From Lotus japonicus (Eukaryota > Streptophyta > Magnoliopsida > Fabales > Fabaceae): a DNA stretch of 64,000 nucleotides. Position numbers and translations under genes: made by a program. The DNA lies in contig NC_080043.1 of the NCBI RefSeq assembly GCF_012489685.1, forward strand, positions 54,210,289 to 54,274,288, read 5' to 3'. Positions within the stretch are counted from its first letter, which is position 1; every line of letters begins with the position of its first letter. Shown one piece after another: positions 55,202 to 64,000 of this stretch. The notes under the pieces were generated by a model. The model was given only the letters and a program-made list of their open reading frames with translations, was not told the DNA's origin and ran no database searches.

Positions 55202-56893
55202 TCAAGTTTTGGATCTTGGGACATATGCCTTTCTCCCGTCATGTGTTGCCTGCATCCACTGTCCAGGTTCCATGGTTGGAGTTTCGATGGACCTATTGAA
55301 GATATCTGCAACATATATAATCTTATCCCTAGGTACCCACTTTCTGGGTCCTTTCTTGTTAGTTAGCCCAGAAGTTCTGACAACTTTGGGTCTTTCAACA
55401 GGATAATATAAAGGAATTTGAGCATGATATTTTGACATTGAGAAAGTTCCTTTCTTAAGAGATGATGCAGCAACTTCAGAAGGTTTAGAATAGAAAATGC
55501 CATATATTCCATTTCTGCTTACGCCATAGATCATTGAAGCCATTAAGCTTCTGTCTACGCTTTTAGCCAGGAATCTTTGAAAAGATTTTTCATACTTAGA
55601 TTCATTCTTACTATCAGAGGCATCACATGCACCTACTTCTTCTAACTTAGCAATCTGGTTCTTAAGCACAGAGTTAGAATTTACCAAAGCATGATTATCA
55701 TTTTTCAAATCATAAATAATTTTCTCATGTTCAGAAGGAGTCTTGGAAACAACAGATAAGTCCTTTTTCAACTTTTTATGCTTAGACAATAAAGAGTTAT
55801 ACTTATACATGATATCAGACAAAGCATGTTTCAGTTCAGAGGTTGAGAAAGAAGCGAATACCTCATTTTCATCGTCTGAGGTAGGATCTCCTTCTGATTC
55901 TGAGTCAGAGTCAACAGCTTCCTTTGACTCTACTCCTTTGTCTTTGACAATAGCCATGAGTCCTTGAACTTCACCATCAGAGTCAACATCCTCTGACTCT
56001 GATTCATCAAAAGTCACCATCAGACTTTTCTTTGGTTTGAAATGCTTCTTTGACTTTTTGTCCTTTGATGAGCCTTTGTATTTGTTCTGCCTGTGCTTCC
56101 AGATGCAGTTGAGCTTTCTGGATATCAGAGTCAGCTCATTTTCATCAGAATATTCTGATGCTTCTTCAGATTCTTCTGCTTCTGCTTGGATAGCCTTAGC
56201 CTTTTCAGATTTGGATTTTAAGGCTATAGACTTCTTCTTCTGATCCTGATGTTCAGCACGCTTTAGTTCATGACACTTCATTATGCTTATGAGTTCTTCC
56301 AAACTCATCTGCTCAACATCTCTAGTTAACTCCAAGGAAGTTATCAAAGGCATCCAGCTTTCAGGAAGACCTGTAAGGATCCTCATGACATGATCCGCAG
56401 TGGTGTAGCTATTGTTGAGGGGTCTTATTCCAGCAATAATCAACTGGAATCTGGAGAACATATCTTCAATGGATTCGTCAGGTTCCATTTGGAAGAGTTC
56501 ATATTTCTGGATCAAGGACAGCGCCTTTGATTCTTTCACCTTCTTGTTTCCTTCATGAGACATCTTCAAGGATTCAAAGATGCCCTTGGCGGAATCACGA
56601 TCAGTAATTTTCTCATATTCTTCATATGAAATGGCACTTTGCAGAATAGCTCTTGATCGGTGATGATCTCTGAACTCCTTCTTTTGATCTTCACTCATCT
56701 TCTTCCTTGGGATCTTTACACCATGTACATCAACAGGAGGGGTGTAGCCATCAACAACAAAATCCCAAAGATCAGGATCAAAGCCAAGAAAGAAGCTTTT
56801 GATTCTGTCTTTCCAGAAATCAAATCTCTGACCATCAAAGATAGGTGGTCTTGCACTGTATTGATATTTGCTTGTAGTAGTGGTGGAATCCAT
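55202..56893 (-). CDS. Gag of SIRE-derived element 2 (563 aa, zinc knuckle missing)
   Basis: Open from the ATG at 56891-56893 (MDSTTTTSKYQYSARPPIFD). Residues about 15-60 are DUF4219-like (FDGQRFDFWKDRIKSFF); about 70-240 UBN2-like (FESLKMSHEGNKKVKESKAL, SRFQLIIAGIRPLNNSYTTA, ISYEEYEKI). About 255-285 is basic, and here the CCHC box of element 1 is absent: KYKGSSKDKKSKKHFKPKKS runs straight through. About 290-345 is acidic (SESEDVDSDGEVQ, DSDSESEGDPTSDDENE), then a coiled coil. It ends at 55202 in the frame that overlaps the protease. The ORF is complete, so particles might form, but RNA packaging would lack the usual knuckle. Confidence 0.8.
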   Translation of the reverse strand: MDSTTTTSKYQYSARPPIFDGQRFDFWKDRIKSFFLGFDPDLWDFVVDGYTPPVDVHGVKIPRKKMSEDQKKEFRDHHRSRAILQSAISYEEYEKITDRDSAKGIFESLKMSHEGNKKVKESKALSLIQKYELFQMEPDESIEDMFSRFQLIIAGIRPLNNSYTTADHVMRILTGLPESWMPLITSLELTRDVEQMSLEELISIMKCHELKRAEHQDQKKKSIALKSKSEKAKAIQAEAEESEEASEYSDENELTLISRKLNCIWKHRQNKYKGSSKDKKSKKHFKPKKSLMVTFDESESEDVDSDGEVQGLMAIVKDKGVESKEAVDSDSESEGDPTSDDENEVFASFSTSELKHALSDIMYKYNSLLSKHKKLKKDLSVVSKTPSEHEKIIYDLKNDNHALVNSNSVLKNQIAKLEEVGACDASDSKNESKYEKSFQRFLAKSVDRSLMASMIYGVSRNGIYGIFYSKPSEVAASSLKKGTFSMSKYHAQIPLYYPVERPKVVRTSGLTNKKGPRKWVPRDKIIYVADIFNRSIETPTMEPGQWMQATHDGRKAYVPRSKT

Positions 56894-56953
56894 GAGTTTT
56901 TCACACTGGCCCGGATCTACTGAACACTGTTAAGTGTGGTAATCAGAACTTGC

Positions 56954-56965
56954 GCTCTGATACCA
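56954..56965 (-). other. Primer binding site of element 2
   Basis: TGGTATCAGAGC on the minus strand, two bases from the 5' LTR edge at 56968. Confidence 0.9.
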
Positions 56966-56967
56966 AT

Positions 56968-58094
56968 TGAAGGTGTGAAAAACGACTAGAAGGGGGGGGG
57001 TTGAATAGCGTTTTCAATATAAAAACTTTCCCCTTAAGATTTAAAGTAAATCTTTTCGGTTTCTCTAAGATAGATGGTGCAGCGGATAAAGATAGAGAGA
57101 AGAGAAAAGCACACAAGTATTTTATCCTGGTTCACTTGATAAATCCCTCAAGCTAATCCAGTCCACCCGTTAAGGTGATTTCTTCCTTCTTAGAATGAAG
57201 GCAATCCACTAATCAGATAATTGTTACAACTGCACTTGAAACCTACAAGTGACTAACAATACACTGACATAGCTCACACTAAGATTCACTCTCTTAGTCT
57301 TCTCTAGGATCCGATCAACCTTGATCTCCTAAAGGAATCACCACTAAGATTCACTCTCTTAGTCTTCTTAAGGATACTGACCTACCCGGTCCCTTAAGGA
57401 AAATCAAACAACTGTTTGAGGTTGGTGTTTACAAAGGTTTGCTTCTAAATAAGCTGAGTGTAAACTAAATAAGAATAGATGAAGAAAGTAGAGGCTTGAA
57501 TCTTTTCTTGTATTGCAGCTCTTGATCTCTCTCTCTTTGCTTTCTTCTTTTTTCTCAGCCTTTTATAGTCCAAGGTGCAAAGGATATTTCTGTTGAGAGA
57601 ATATGACCGTTGGAGGGCATTTCTGGAACTTCCAGAACCTGCTGTGGCTGAACCTTGGTAGGTAGGTTTCAGAATAGTACACTGCTCCTGTACTTCTTGA
57701 TAGAGACATTTGCCTTTAACCATTGACTTCTGATCAGATGAATGCTTCGTGTTGGAACTTTGAAGCTTGGTGATCAGAGTCAGAGGGATGCTTGGATCCT
57801 CTGACCTTCGTAACTTCTGCTCTGGACCTTCAGAGCTTCTGGTCTTCAGATCTTCTGATCCTCAGATCTTCTGATCCTCTATCTTCTGATCCCTCTGATC
57901 CTCAGATCCTCTGATCTTCAGATCTTCTGATCTTCAGAACTTCTGACGAATATATCTTCTGGTGTCAGAATCAGAACCTGTTTGTCAAAACACTCAAGAC
58001 AAACATTAGAGTATCATAGTTGTTCATCCACAAATAAATACTTGTTATCATCAAAACATAGAGTTGTACCACATGACCAAATCTTGATCTTACA
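56968..58094 (-). repeat. 5' LTR of element 2
   Basis: Nearly identical to 53411-54540 (1127 against 1130 bp). Ends are TGAAGGTGTG and TGATCTTACA; CTACA follows at 58095. Confidence 0.85.
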
Positions 58095-58542
58095 CTACAA
58101 GCAATTGAAATCTGGAGAACATTTCTTCAATGGACTCATTTGGCTCCATGATGAAGGATTCATACTTTTGGATCAAAGACAATGCCTTTGATTCTTTGAC
58201 TTTCTTGTTTCCTTCATGAGACATCTTCAGAGATTCAAAAATGCCTTTAGCAAACTCACGATCTGTAATCTTCTGGTACTCTTCATAGGAAATAGCACTT
58301 AGAAGAATTGCTCTTGCTTTGTGATGTTGTGAGTACAGCTTCTTTTGATCTGCAGTCATCTCTGACCTTGGGATCTTCTTGCCATCTGCATCAACTGGAC
58401 GCTCGTAGCCATCCACAATAATATCCCAGAGATCTGCATCAAAACCCAGAAAGAAACTTTCCAGTCTATCTTTCCAATATTCGAACCTTTGACCATCGAA
58501 CATAGGAGGCTTTGCATTGTAACCATCTCTTTGAGTTTCACT
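58095..58542 (-). pseudogene. SIRE element 1 gag, N-terminal part, ends at the gap
   Basis: MFDGQRFEYWKDRLESFFLG, YEEYQKITDREFAKGIFESL and EMFSRFQLLV lead into the insertion site of element 2. Upstream codons (NAKPPMFDGQ) run into the N block. It is related to, but distinct from, the gag of element 2. Confidence 0.75.
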
Positions 58543-58642
58543 NNNNNNNNNNNNNNNNNNNNNNNNNNNNNNNNNNNNNNNNNNNNNNNNNNNNNNNNNN
58601 NNNNNNNNNNNNNNNNNNNNNNNNNNNNNNNNNNNNNNNNNN
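58543..58642. other. Assembly gap (100 N)
   Basis: Exactly 100 N, a conventional placeholder for a gap of unknown size. The translations through it are meaningless. Confidence 0.99.
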
Positions 58643-59243
58643 ACACATTCTTTGCCTTGAAAGGGACTTTTGTGGAATTTGCCTTTCTGACATGCTTCAC
58701 AAAGAGCGTCTGAAGCAAACTTCAGATTGGGTAAGCCCCTGACAAGGTTTAGCTTGCTCAGCCTGAGAAATCTTTCTCATACTGGCATGCCCTAACCGTC
58801 TATGCCATACCCACTGCTCTTCATTAACAGACAGAAGACACTTCACATTCTGAGCCTCCAACTCAGATAATCCTGATCTTATAAATGTTGTTCTTCCTCT
58901 TGCTGTTAAACAGAACAGAGCCCATCGATCTGACTTACAGCCCGGCAGGACTTTTGATTGAATATAACATCATAACCCTTGTCAGCTAATTGACTTATAG
59001 ACAATAGTTATGTGTTAAGCCGTCTACCAATAACACATTATCAATGCATGAACTACTATCTACACAAATAGTACCAGTACCAATAATTTTACCCTTTTCA
59101 TTTCCTCCGAAGCCAACTTCGCCTCCAGGCTTAAGTTTCAGCTCTCGGAACATACGCTTTTCTCCCGTCATGTGACGCGAGCATCCACTGTCCAGATACC
59201 ATGATTGGTGTTTCAGTGGAGCTATCAAGGATATCTGCAACAT
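58643..59243 (-). pseudogene. Second copy of SIRE element 1 pol start (low-quality edge)
   Basis: Repeats 51473-52070. Within the first 380 bp there are several single-base indels relative to the first copy (near 58673, 58761, 58873, 58921 and 59007), then identity. The protease start ([11 protein letters not shown]) is intact; the integrase zinc region is frameshifted by the indels. Probably a contig-end artefact. Confidence 0.7.
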
Positions 59244-60150
59244 AGATAATCTTGTCCTTAGGTACCCACTTTCTGGGTCCTCTTTTGTTAGTTACCCCAG
59301 AGGTTCTGATCACCTTGGGTGTCTCAACATAATATTTTAAAGGAATATTTGCATGATATTTAGTCATAGAGAAGGATCCCTTTTTAAGAGGATGTTTAGC
59401 AACTTTAGCAGGTACAGGATCGGGCAATATGGTACCAGAGGGAACAAAGCATTCATATAAAGATTTAGCTTTAGACACAGAGGGCTCATTTCTAATTGGT
59501 TTAGAATAGCCAATGCCATGCATTCCATTTCTGCTTACGCCATAGATCATTGAAGCCATTAAGCTTCTATCCACGCTTTTAGCTAGGAATCTTTGAAAAG
59601 ACTTTTCATACTTAGATTCATTTCTACAATCAGAGGCATCACAGGCAACAATTTCTTCTAACTTCGCAATCTGGTTCTTAAGCACAGAGTTAGAATTTAC
59701 CAAAGCATGATTTTCATTTTTCAAATCAGAAATAATTTTCTCATGTTCAGAAGGAGTCTTGGAAACAGCAGATAAGTTCTTTTTCAACTTTTTATGCTTA
59801 GACAATAAAGAGTTATACTTATCCATGATATCAGACAAAGCATGTTTCAGTTCAGAGGTAGAGAAAGAAGCGAATACCTCATTTTCATCGTCTGAGTTAG
59901 GATCTCCTTCTGATTCTGAGTCAGAGTCAACAGCTTCCTTTGACTCTGCTTCCTTGTCTTTGACAATTGCCATGAGTCCTTGGACTTCACCATCAGAGTC
60001 AACATCCTCTGACTCTGATTCATCAAATGTCACCATCAGACTCTTCTTCGTCTTGAAGTGCTTCTTTGGCTTCTTGTCTTTCTTCAACTTTGGACAATCA
60101 CTTTTGTAGTGCCCAGATTCTTTGCACTCAAAACATGTGACTTCCTTGAT
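59131..60150 (-). pseudogene. Second copy of SIRE element 1 gag C-part
   Basis: Identical in translation to 51958-52977, including the overlap with pol and the zinc knuckle. Offset 7173. Confidence 0.75.
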
Positions 60151-60578
60151 TTAAGACTTCTTCTGGCCTGAGGACTCATACTTTCCTTTTGCCTTTCCAG
60201 AGCCTTTGAACTTGCTCTGCCTGTGCTTCCAGATGCGGTTGAGTCTCTTGGAGATCAGAGTCAGCTCATCTTCATCAGAATCTTCTGATGCTTCTTCAGA
60301 TTCTTCTTCTTCAGCTTGAAGAGCCTTTGACTTCTCAACCTTAGCCTTTTCAGATTTGGATTTCAAGGCTATGGACTTTTTCCTCAGATCTTGCATCTCT
60401 GAGCGCTTCAGCTCATGGCATTTCAAAATGCTGATGAGTTCTTCTAAACTCATATTCTCAACGTCCCTTGTGAGCTCTATGGAAGTCACCAAAGGCATCC
60501 AACTTTCAGGAAGACACCTGATGACCCTTATGACATGATCTTTTGTTGTGTAGCTCTTGTTGAGAGGTCGAATGCCAG
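60151..60578 (-). pseudogene. Second copy of SIRE element 1 gag middle part
   Basis: Identical in translation to 52978-53405, with the same premature TAA (60151-60153). Confidence 0.75.
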
Positions 60579-60583
60579 CTACA

Positions 60584-61713
60584 TGAAGGTGTGAAAAACG
60601 ACTAGAAGGGGGGGGTTGAATAGCGTTTTCAATATAAAAACTTTCCCCTTAAGATTTAAAGTAAATCTTTTCGGTTTCTCTAAGATAGATGGTGCAGCGG
60701 ATAAAGATAGAGAGAAGAGAAAAGCACACAAGTATTTTATCCTAGTTCACTTGATAAATCCCTCAAGCTAATCCAGTCCACCCGTTAAGGTGATTTCTTC
60801 CTTCTTAGAATGAAGGCAATCCACTAATCAGATAATTGTTACAACTGCACTTGAAACCTACAAGTGACTAACAATACACTGACTTAGCTCACACTAAGAT
60901 TCACTCTCTTAGTCTTCTCTAGGATCCGATCAACCTTGATCTCCTAAAGGAATCACCACTAAGATTCACTCTCTTAGTCTTCTTAAGGATACTGACCTAC
61001 CCGGTCCCTTAAGGAAAATCAAACAACTGTTTGAGGTTAGTGTTTACAAAGGTTTGCTTCTAAATAAGCTGAGTGTAAACTAAATAAGAATAGATGAAGA
61101 AAGTAGAGGCTTGAATCTTTTCTTGTATTGCAGCTCTTGATCTCTCTCTCTTAGCTTTCTTCTTTTTCTTCAGCCTTTTATAGTCCAAGGTGCAAAGGAT
61201 ATTTCTGTTGAGAGAATATGACCGTTGGAGGGCATTTCTGGAACTTCCAGAACCTGCTGTGGCTGAACCTTGGTAGGTAGGTTTTTCAGAATAGTACACT
61301 GCTCTTGTACTTCTTGATAGAGACATTTGCCTTTAACCATTGACTTCTGATCAGAGGAATGCTTCGTGTTGGAACTTGTGAAGCTTGGTGATCAGAGTCA
61401 GAGGGATGCTTGGATCCTCTGACCTTCGTAACTTCTGCTTCTGGACCTTCAGAGCTTCTGGTCTTCAGATCTTCTGATCCTCAGATCTTCTGATCCTCTG
61501 ATCTTCTGATCCTCTGATCCTCAGATCCTCTGATCTTCAGATCTTCTGATCTTCAGAACTTCTGACGAATATATCTTCTGGTGTCAGAATCAGAACCTGT
61601 TTGTCAAAACACTCAAGACAAACATTAGAGTATCATAGTTGTTCATCCACAAATAAATACTTGTTATCATCAAAACATAGAGTTGTACCACATGACCAAA
61701 TCTTGATCTTACA
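60584..61713 (-). repeat. Second copy of the 3' LTR of element 2
   Basis: Same as 53411-54540 at offset 7173, again preceded by CTACA. It matches the first 3' LTR rather than the 5' LTR at the positions where the two differ. Confidence 0.8.
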
Positions 61714-62374
61714 ATCTCCCCCTTTTTGATGATGACAAAACCATGTATTTTGATGAACAACTCTAAACAAATAAACTGAATACACTCAGAGTATAAGGTA
61801 TCAGAGTTAAAACTTATCCTGATGTGTATAGTTTTTCTTGCTCCTTCTGAATCCAAGACTCGTGCTTGATTCTGAGCTAAGCTCCCCCTGAATCTAGTAC
61901 TTAATATCAACGTTAGTAATATCTAGATTCTGAGCTAACTAATATAGGAGTTGTCAAGATACTATAAGTTCTCCCCCTTTTTTTCATAAGCAAAAAGAAT
62001 GAAGGTGGAAAAAAAATAGTAAGAGCATAAGACGAAATACTCCCCCTCAGAAGGAATACCAAGGGATACTTGGCTGTTGATTAGTGTATCTTCTGATGAG
62101 AGCAGAAGTGTGGTTCTGGTGACATCTCCGTTCTGGACAAAATTTCATCTTCAGATACTTCAGAATGAGAAGCTAGGAACCTACTCTTCTTCTGATGACG
62201 CAAGTCAGAAGTTGTAGTAGCATCTTCTGATGTTGTTGCTTCTGGTTCGACAAGTTCTGAGTCTTTGTTTCTTTCTGAAACGGTCATGCTCATCTCTGCA
62301 AGCTTTTTCAGCTAGCTTTGACTTGACCAAATCTTACTCTACTGATGCCTCCAAGATCAACTTCACCTTCAGGT
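61714..62374 (-). pseudogene. Second copy of element 2 3' region
   Basis: Same as 54541-55201, including the remnant at 62081-62293 and the purine tracts. Confidence 0.75.
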
Positions 62375-64000
62375 TCAAGTTTTGGATCTTGGGACATATG
62401 CCTTTCTCCCGTCATGTGTTGCCTGCATCCACTGTCCAGGTTCCATGGTTGGAGTTTCGATGGACCTATTGAAGATATCTGCAACATATATAATCTTATC
62501 CCTAGGTACCCACTTTCTGGGTCCTTTCTTGTTAGTTAGCCCAGAAGTTCTGACAACTTTGGGTCTTTCAACAGGATAATATAAAGGAATTTGAGCATGA
62601 TATTTTGACATTGAGAAAGTTCCTTTCTTAAGAGATGATGCAGCAACTTCAGAAGGTTTAGAATAGAAAATGCCATATATTCCATTTCTGCTTACGCCAT
62701 AGATCATTGAAGCCATTAAGCTTCTGTCTACGCTTTTAGCCAGGAATCTTTGAAAAGATTTTTCATACTTAGATTCATTCTTACTATCAGAGGCATCACA
62801 TGCACCTACTTCTTCTAACTTAGCAATCTGGTTCTTAAGCACAGAGTTAGAATTTACCAAAGCATGATTATCATTTTTCAAATCATAAATAATTTTCTCA
62901 TGTTCAGAAGGAGTCTTGGAAACAACAGATAAGTCCTTTTTCAACTTTTTATGCTTAGACAATAAAGAGTTATACTTATACATGATATCAGACAAAGCAT
63001 GTTTCAGTTCAGAGGTTGAGAAAGAAGCGAATACCTCATTTTCATCGTCTGAGGTAGGATCTCCTTCTGATTCTGAGTCAGAGTCAACAGCTTCCTTTGA
63101 CTCTACTCCTTTGTCTTTGACAATAGCCATGAGTCCTTGAACTTCACCATCAGAGTCAACATCCTCTGACTCTGATTCATCAAAAGTCACCATCAGACTT
63201 TTCTTTGGTTTGAAATGCTTCTTTGACTTTTTGTCCTTTGATGAGCCTTTGTATTTGTTCTGCCTGTGCTTCCAGATGCAGTTGAGCTTTCTGGATATCA
63301 GAGTCAGCTCATTTTCATCAGAATATTCTGATGCTTCTTCAGATTCTTCTGCTTCTGCTTGGATAGCCTTAGCCTTTTCAGATTTGGATTTTAAGGCTAT
63401 AGACTTCTTCTTCTGATCCTGATGTTCAGCACGCTTTAGTTCATGACACTTCATTATGCTTATGAGTTCTTCCAAACTCATCTGCTCAACATCTCTAGTT
63501 AACTCCAAGGAAGTTATCAAAGGCATCCAGCTTTCAGGAAGACCTGTAAGGATCCTCATGACATGATCCGCAGTGGTGTAGCTATTGTTGAGGGGTCTTA
63601 TTCCAGCAATAATCAACTGGAATCTGGAGAACATATCTTCAATGGATTCGTCAGGTTCCATTTGGAAGAGTTCATATTTCTGGATCAAGGACAGCGCCTT
63701 TGATTCTTTCACCTTCTTGTTTCCTTCATGAGACATCTTCAAGGATTCAAAGATGCCCTTGGCGGAATCACGATCAGTAATTTTCTCATATTCTTCATAT
63801 GAAATGGCACTTTGCAGAATAGCTCTTGATCGGTGATGATCTCTGAACTCCTTCTTTTGATCTTCACTCATCTTCTTCCTTGGGATCTTTACACCATGTA
63901 CATCAACAGGAGGGGTGTAGCCATCAACAACAAAATCCCAAAGATCAGGATCAAAGCCAAGAAAGAAGCTTTTGATTCTGTCTTTCCAGAAATCAAATCT
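62375..64000 (-). CDS. Second copy of element 2 gag, runs off right edge
   Basis: Identical in translation to the matching part of 55202-56893; the true start would be at 64066, outside the window. The Met at 63871 is internal (MSEDQKKEFRDHHRSRAILQ), not the start. Confidence 0.75.
   Translation of the reverse strand, partial: RFDFWKDRIKSFFLGFDPDLWDFVVDGYTPPVDVHGVKIPRKKMSEDQKKEFRDHHRSRAILQSAISYEEYEKITDRDSAKGIFESLKMSHEGNKKVKESKALSLIQKYELFQMEPDESIEDMFSRFQLIIAGIRPLNNSYTTADHVMRILTGLPESWMPLITSLELTRDVEQMSLEELISIMKCHELKRAEHQDQKKKSIALKSKSEKAKAIQAEAEESEEASEYSDENELTLISRKLNCIWKHRQNKYKGSSKDKKSKKHFKPKKSLMVTFDESESEDVDSDGEVQGLMAIVKDKGVESKEAVDSDSESEGDPTSDDENEVFASFSTSELKHALSDIMYKYNSLLSKHKKLKKDLSVVSKTPSEHEKIIYDLKNDNHALVNSNSVLKNQIAKLEEVGACDASDSKNESKYEKSFQRFLAKSVDRSLMASMIYGVSRNGIYGIFYSKPSEVAASSLKKGTFSMSKYHAQIPLYYPVERPKVVRTSGLTNKKGPRKWVPRDKIIYVADIFNRSIETPTMEPGQWMQATHDGRKAYVPRSKT

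Larger units (their letters stand above)
53411..58094 (-). mobile_element. SIRE-derived non-autonomous element 2 (gag-only)
   Basis: Two LTRs (53411-54540 and 56968-58094) enclose 2.4 kb with primer site, gag and polypurine tract but no integrase, RT or RNase H. CTACA flanks it (53406-53410 and 58095-58099), and removing it restores the gag reading of element 1. The two LTRs look about 99% alike, with roughly a dozen visible differences, so the insertion is recent. It would need pol from a relative to move. Confidence 0.85.

Noticed and set aside
58643..64000. A genuine second SIRE element in tandem
   Set aside because: It is identical to the first copy, including its private nested insertion and lesions, and begins at an N gap with error-like indels.

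Overview
This is a stretch of plant nuclear DNA made almost entirely of nested LTR retrotransposons. Ty1/Copia (SIRE-like with an envelope-like ORF, Ale/Retrofit-like) and Ty3/Gypsy elements of a Tekay/Del-like type with 3.4-4.1 kb LTRs, initiator-Met tRNA primer sites, a Mutator-like element with captured gene pieces, a hAT-like element, a tRNA-derived SINE and a 5S-containing TRIM-like repeat all point to an angiosperm. The SIRE and Tekay make-up suggests a eudicot, probably a legume; that part is inference. Only one ordinary host gene is supported (33786-34337, a small two-TM protein of unknown function).

Layout. 1-2809: left part of a minus-strand Copia element (gag open to the window edge, primer site, 5' LTR) inserted in the integrase of Gypsy A. 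2810-13290: minus-strand Gypsy A, broken by the Copia element and by an LTR-like unit (4477-8121) that itself carries a Pack-MULE-like element (6034-7854). Gypsy A sits in the RNase H region of plus-strand Gypsy B (13291-22097), which is also interrupted by an inverted 5S-containing element (14361-15651) and a solo LTR (17499-20951). 22098-32148: 5' LTR, primer site and gag of plus-strand Gypsy D, with a solo LTR (26245-30313) in gag and an older LTR end downstream. 32149-35414: low-copy island with MITE-like, SINE and hAT-like elements and the host gene. 35415-39236: old Copia LTR fragment split by a solo Gypsy LTR. 39237-43042: Gypsy C LTR, then a decayed Ale-like Copia element. 43043-58542: SIRE-like element 1 (3' LTR, antisense ORF, envelope-like ORF, pol, gag) with a short gag-only SIRE derivative (53411-58094) inside its gag. 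58543-58642 is a run of 100 N. 58643-64000 repeats 51473-56827 almost exactly and looks like an assembly duplication at the gap.

Insertion order is readable because direct target-site duplications survive: ATTAG, a 10-bp one for the MULE, GTGTC, TTCCC, GCTGA, CTGAAACG, TTTGG and CTACA.

The most unusual signal lies in the Tekay-like LTRs. Downstream of the LTR TATA region and before the primer site, several diverged copies carry the same unrecognised ORF (called ORF0 here; intact at 26710-27408, 232 aa). Upstream of the TATA region, four copies carry arrays of short imperfect palindromes whose two arms change together between units. A second palindromic repeat family with at least one compensatory change follows. 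I do not recognise these as a described system.
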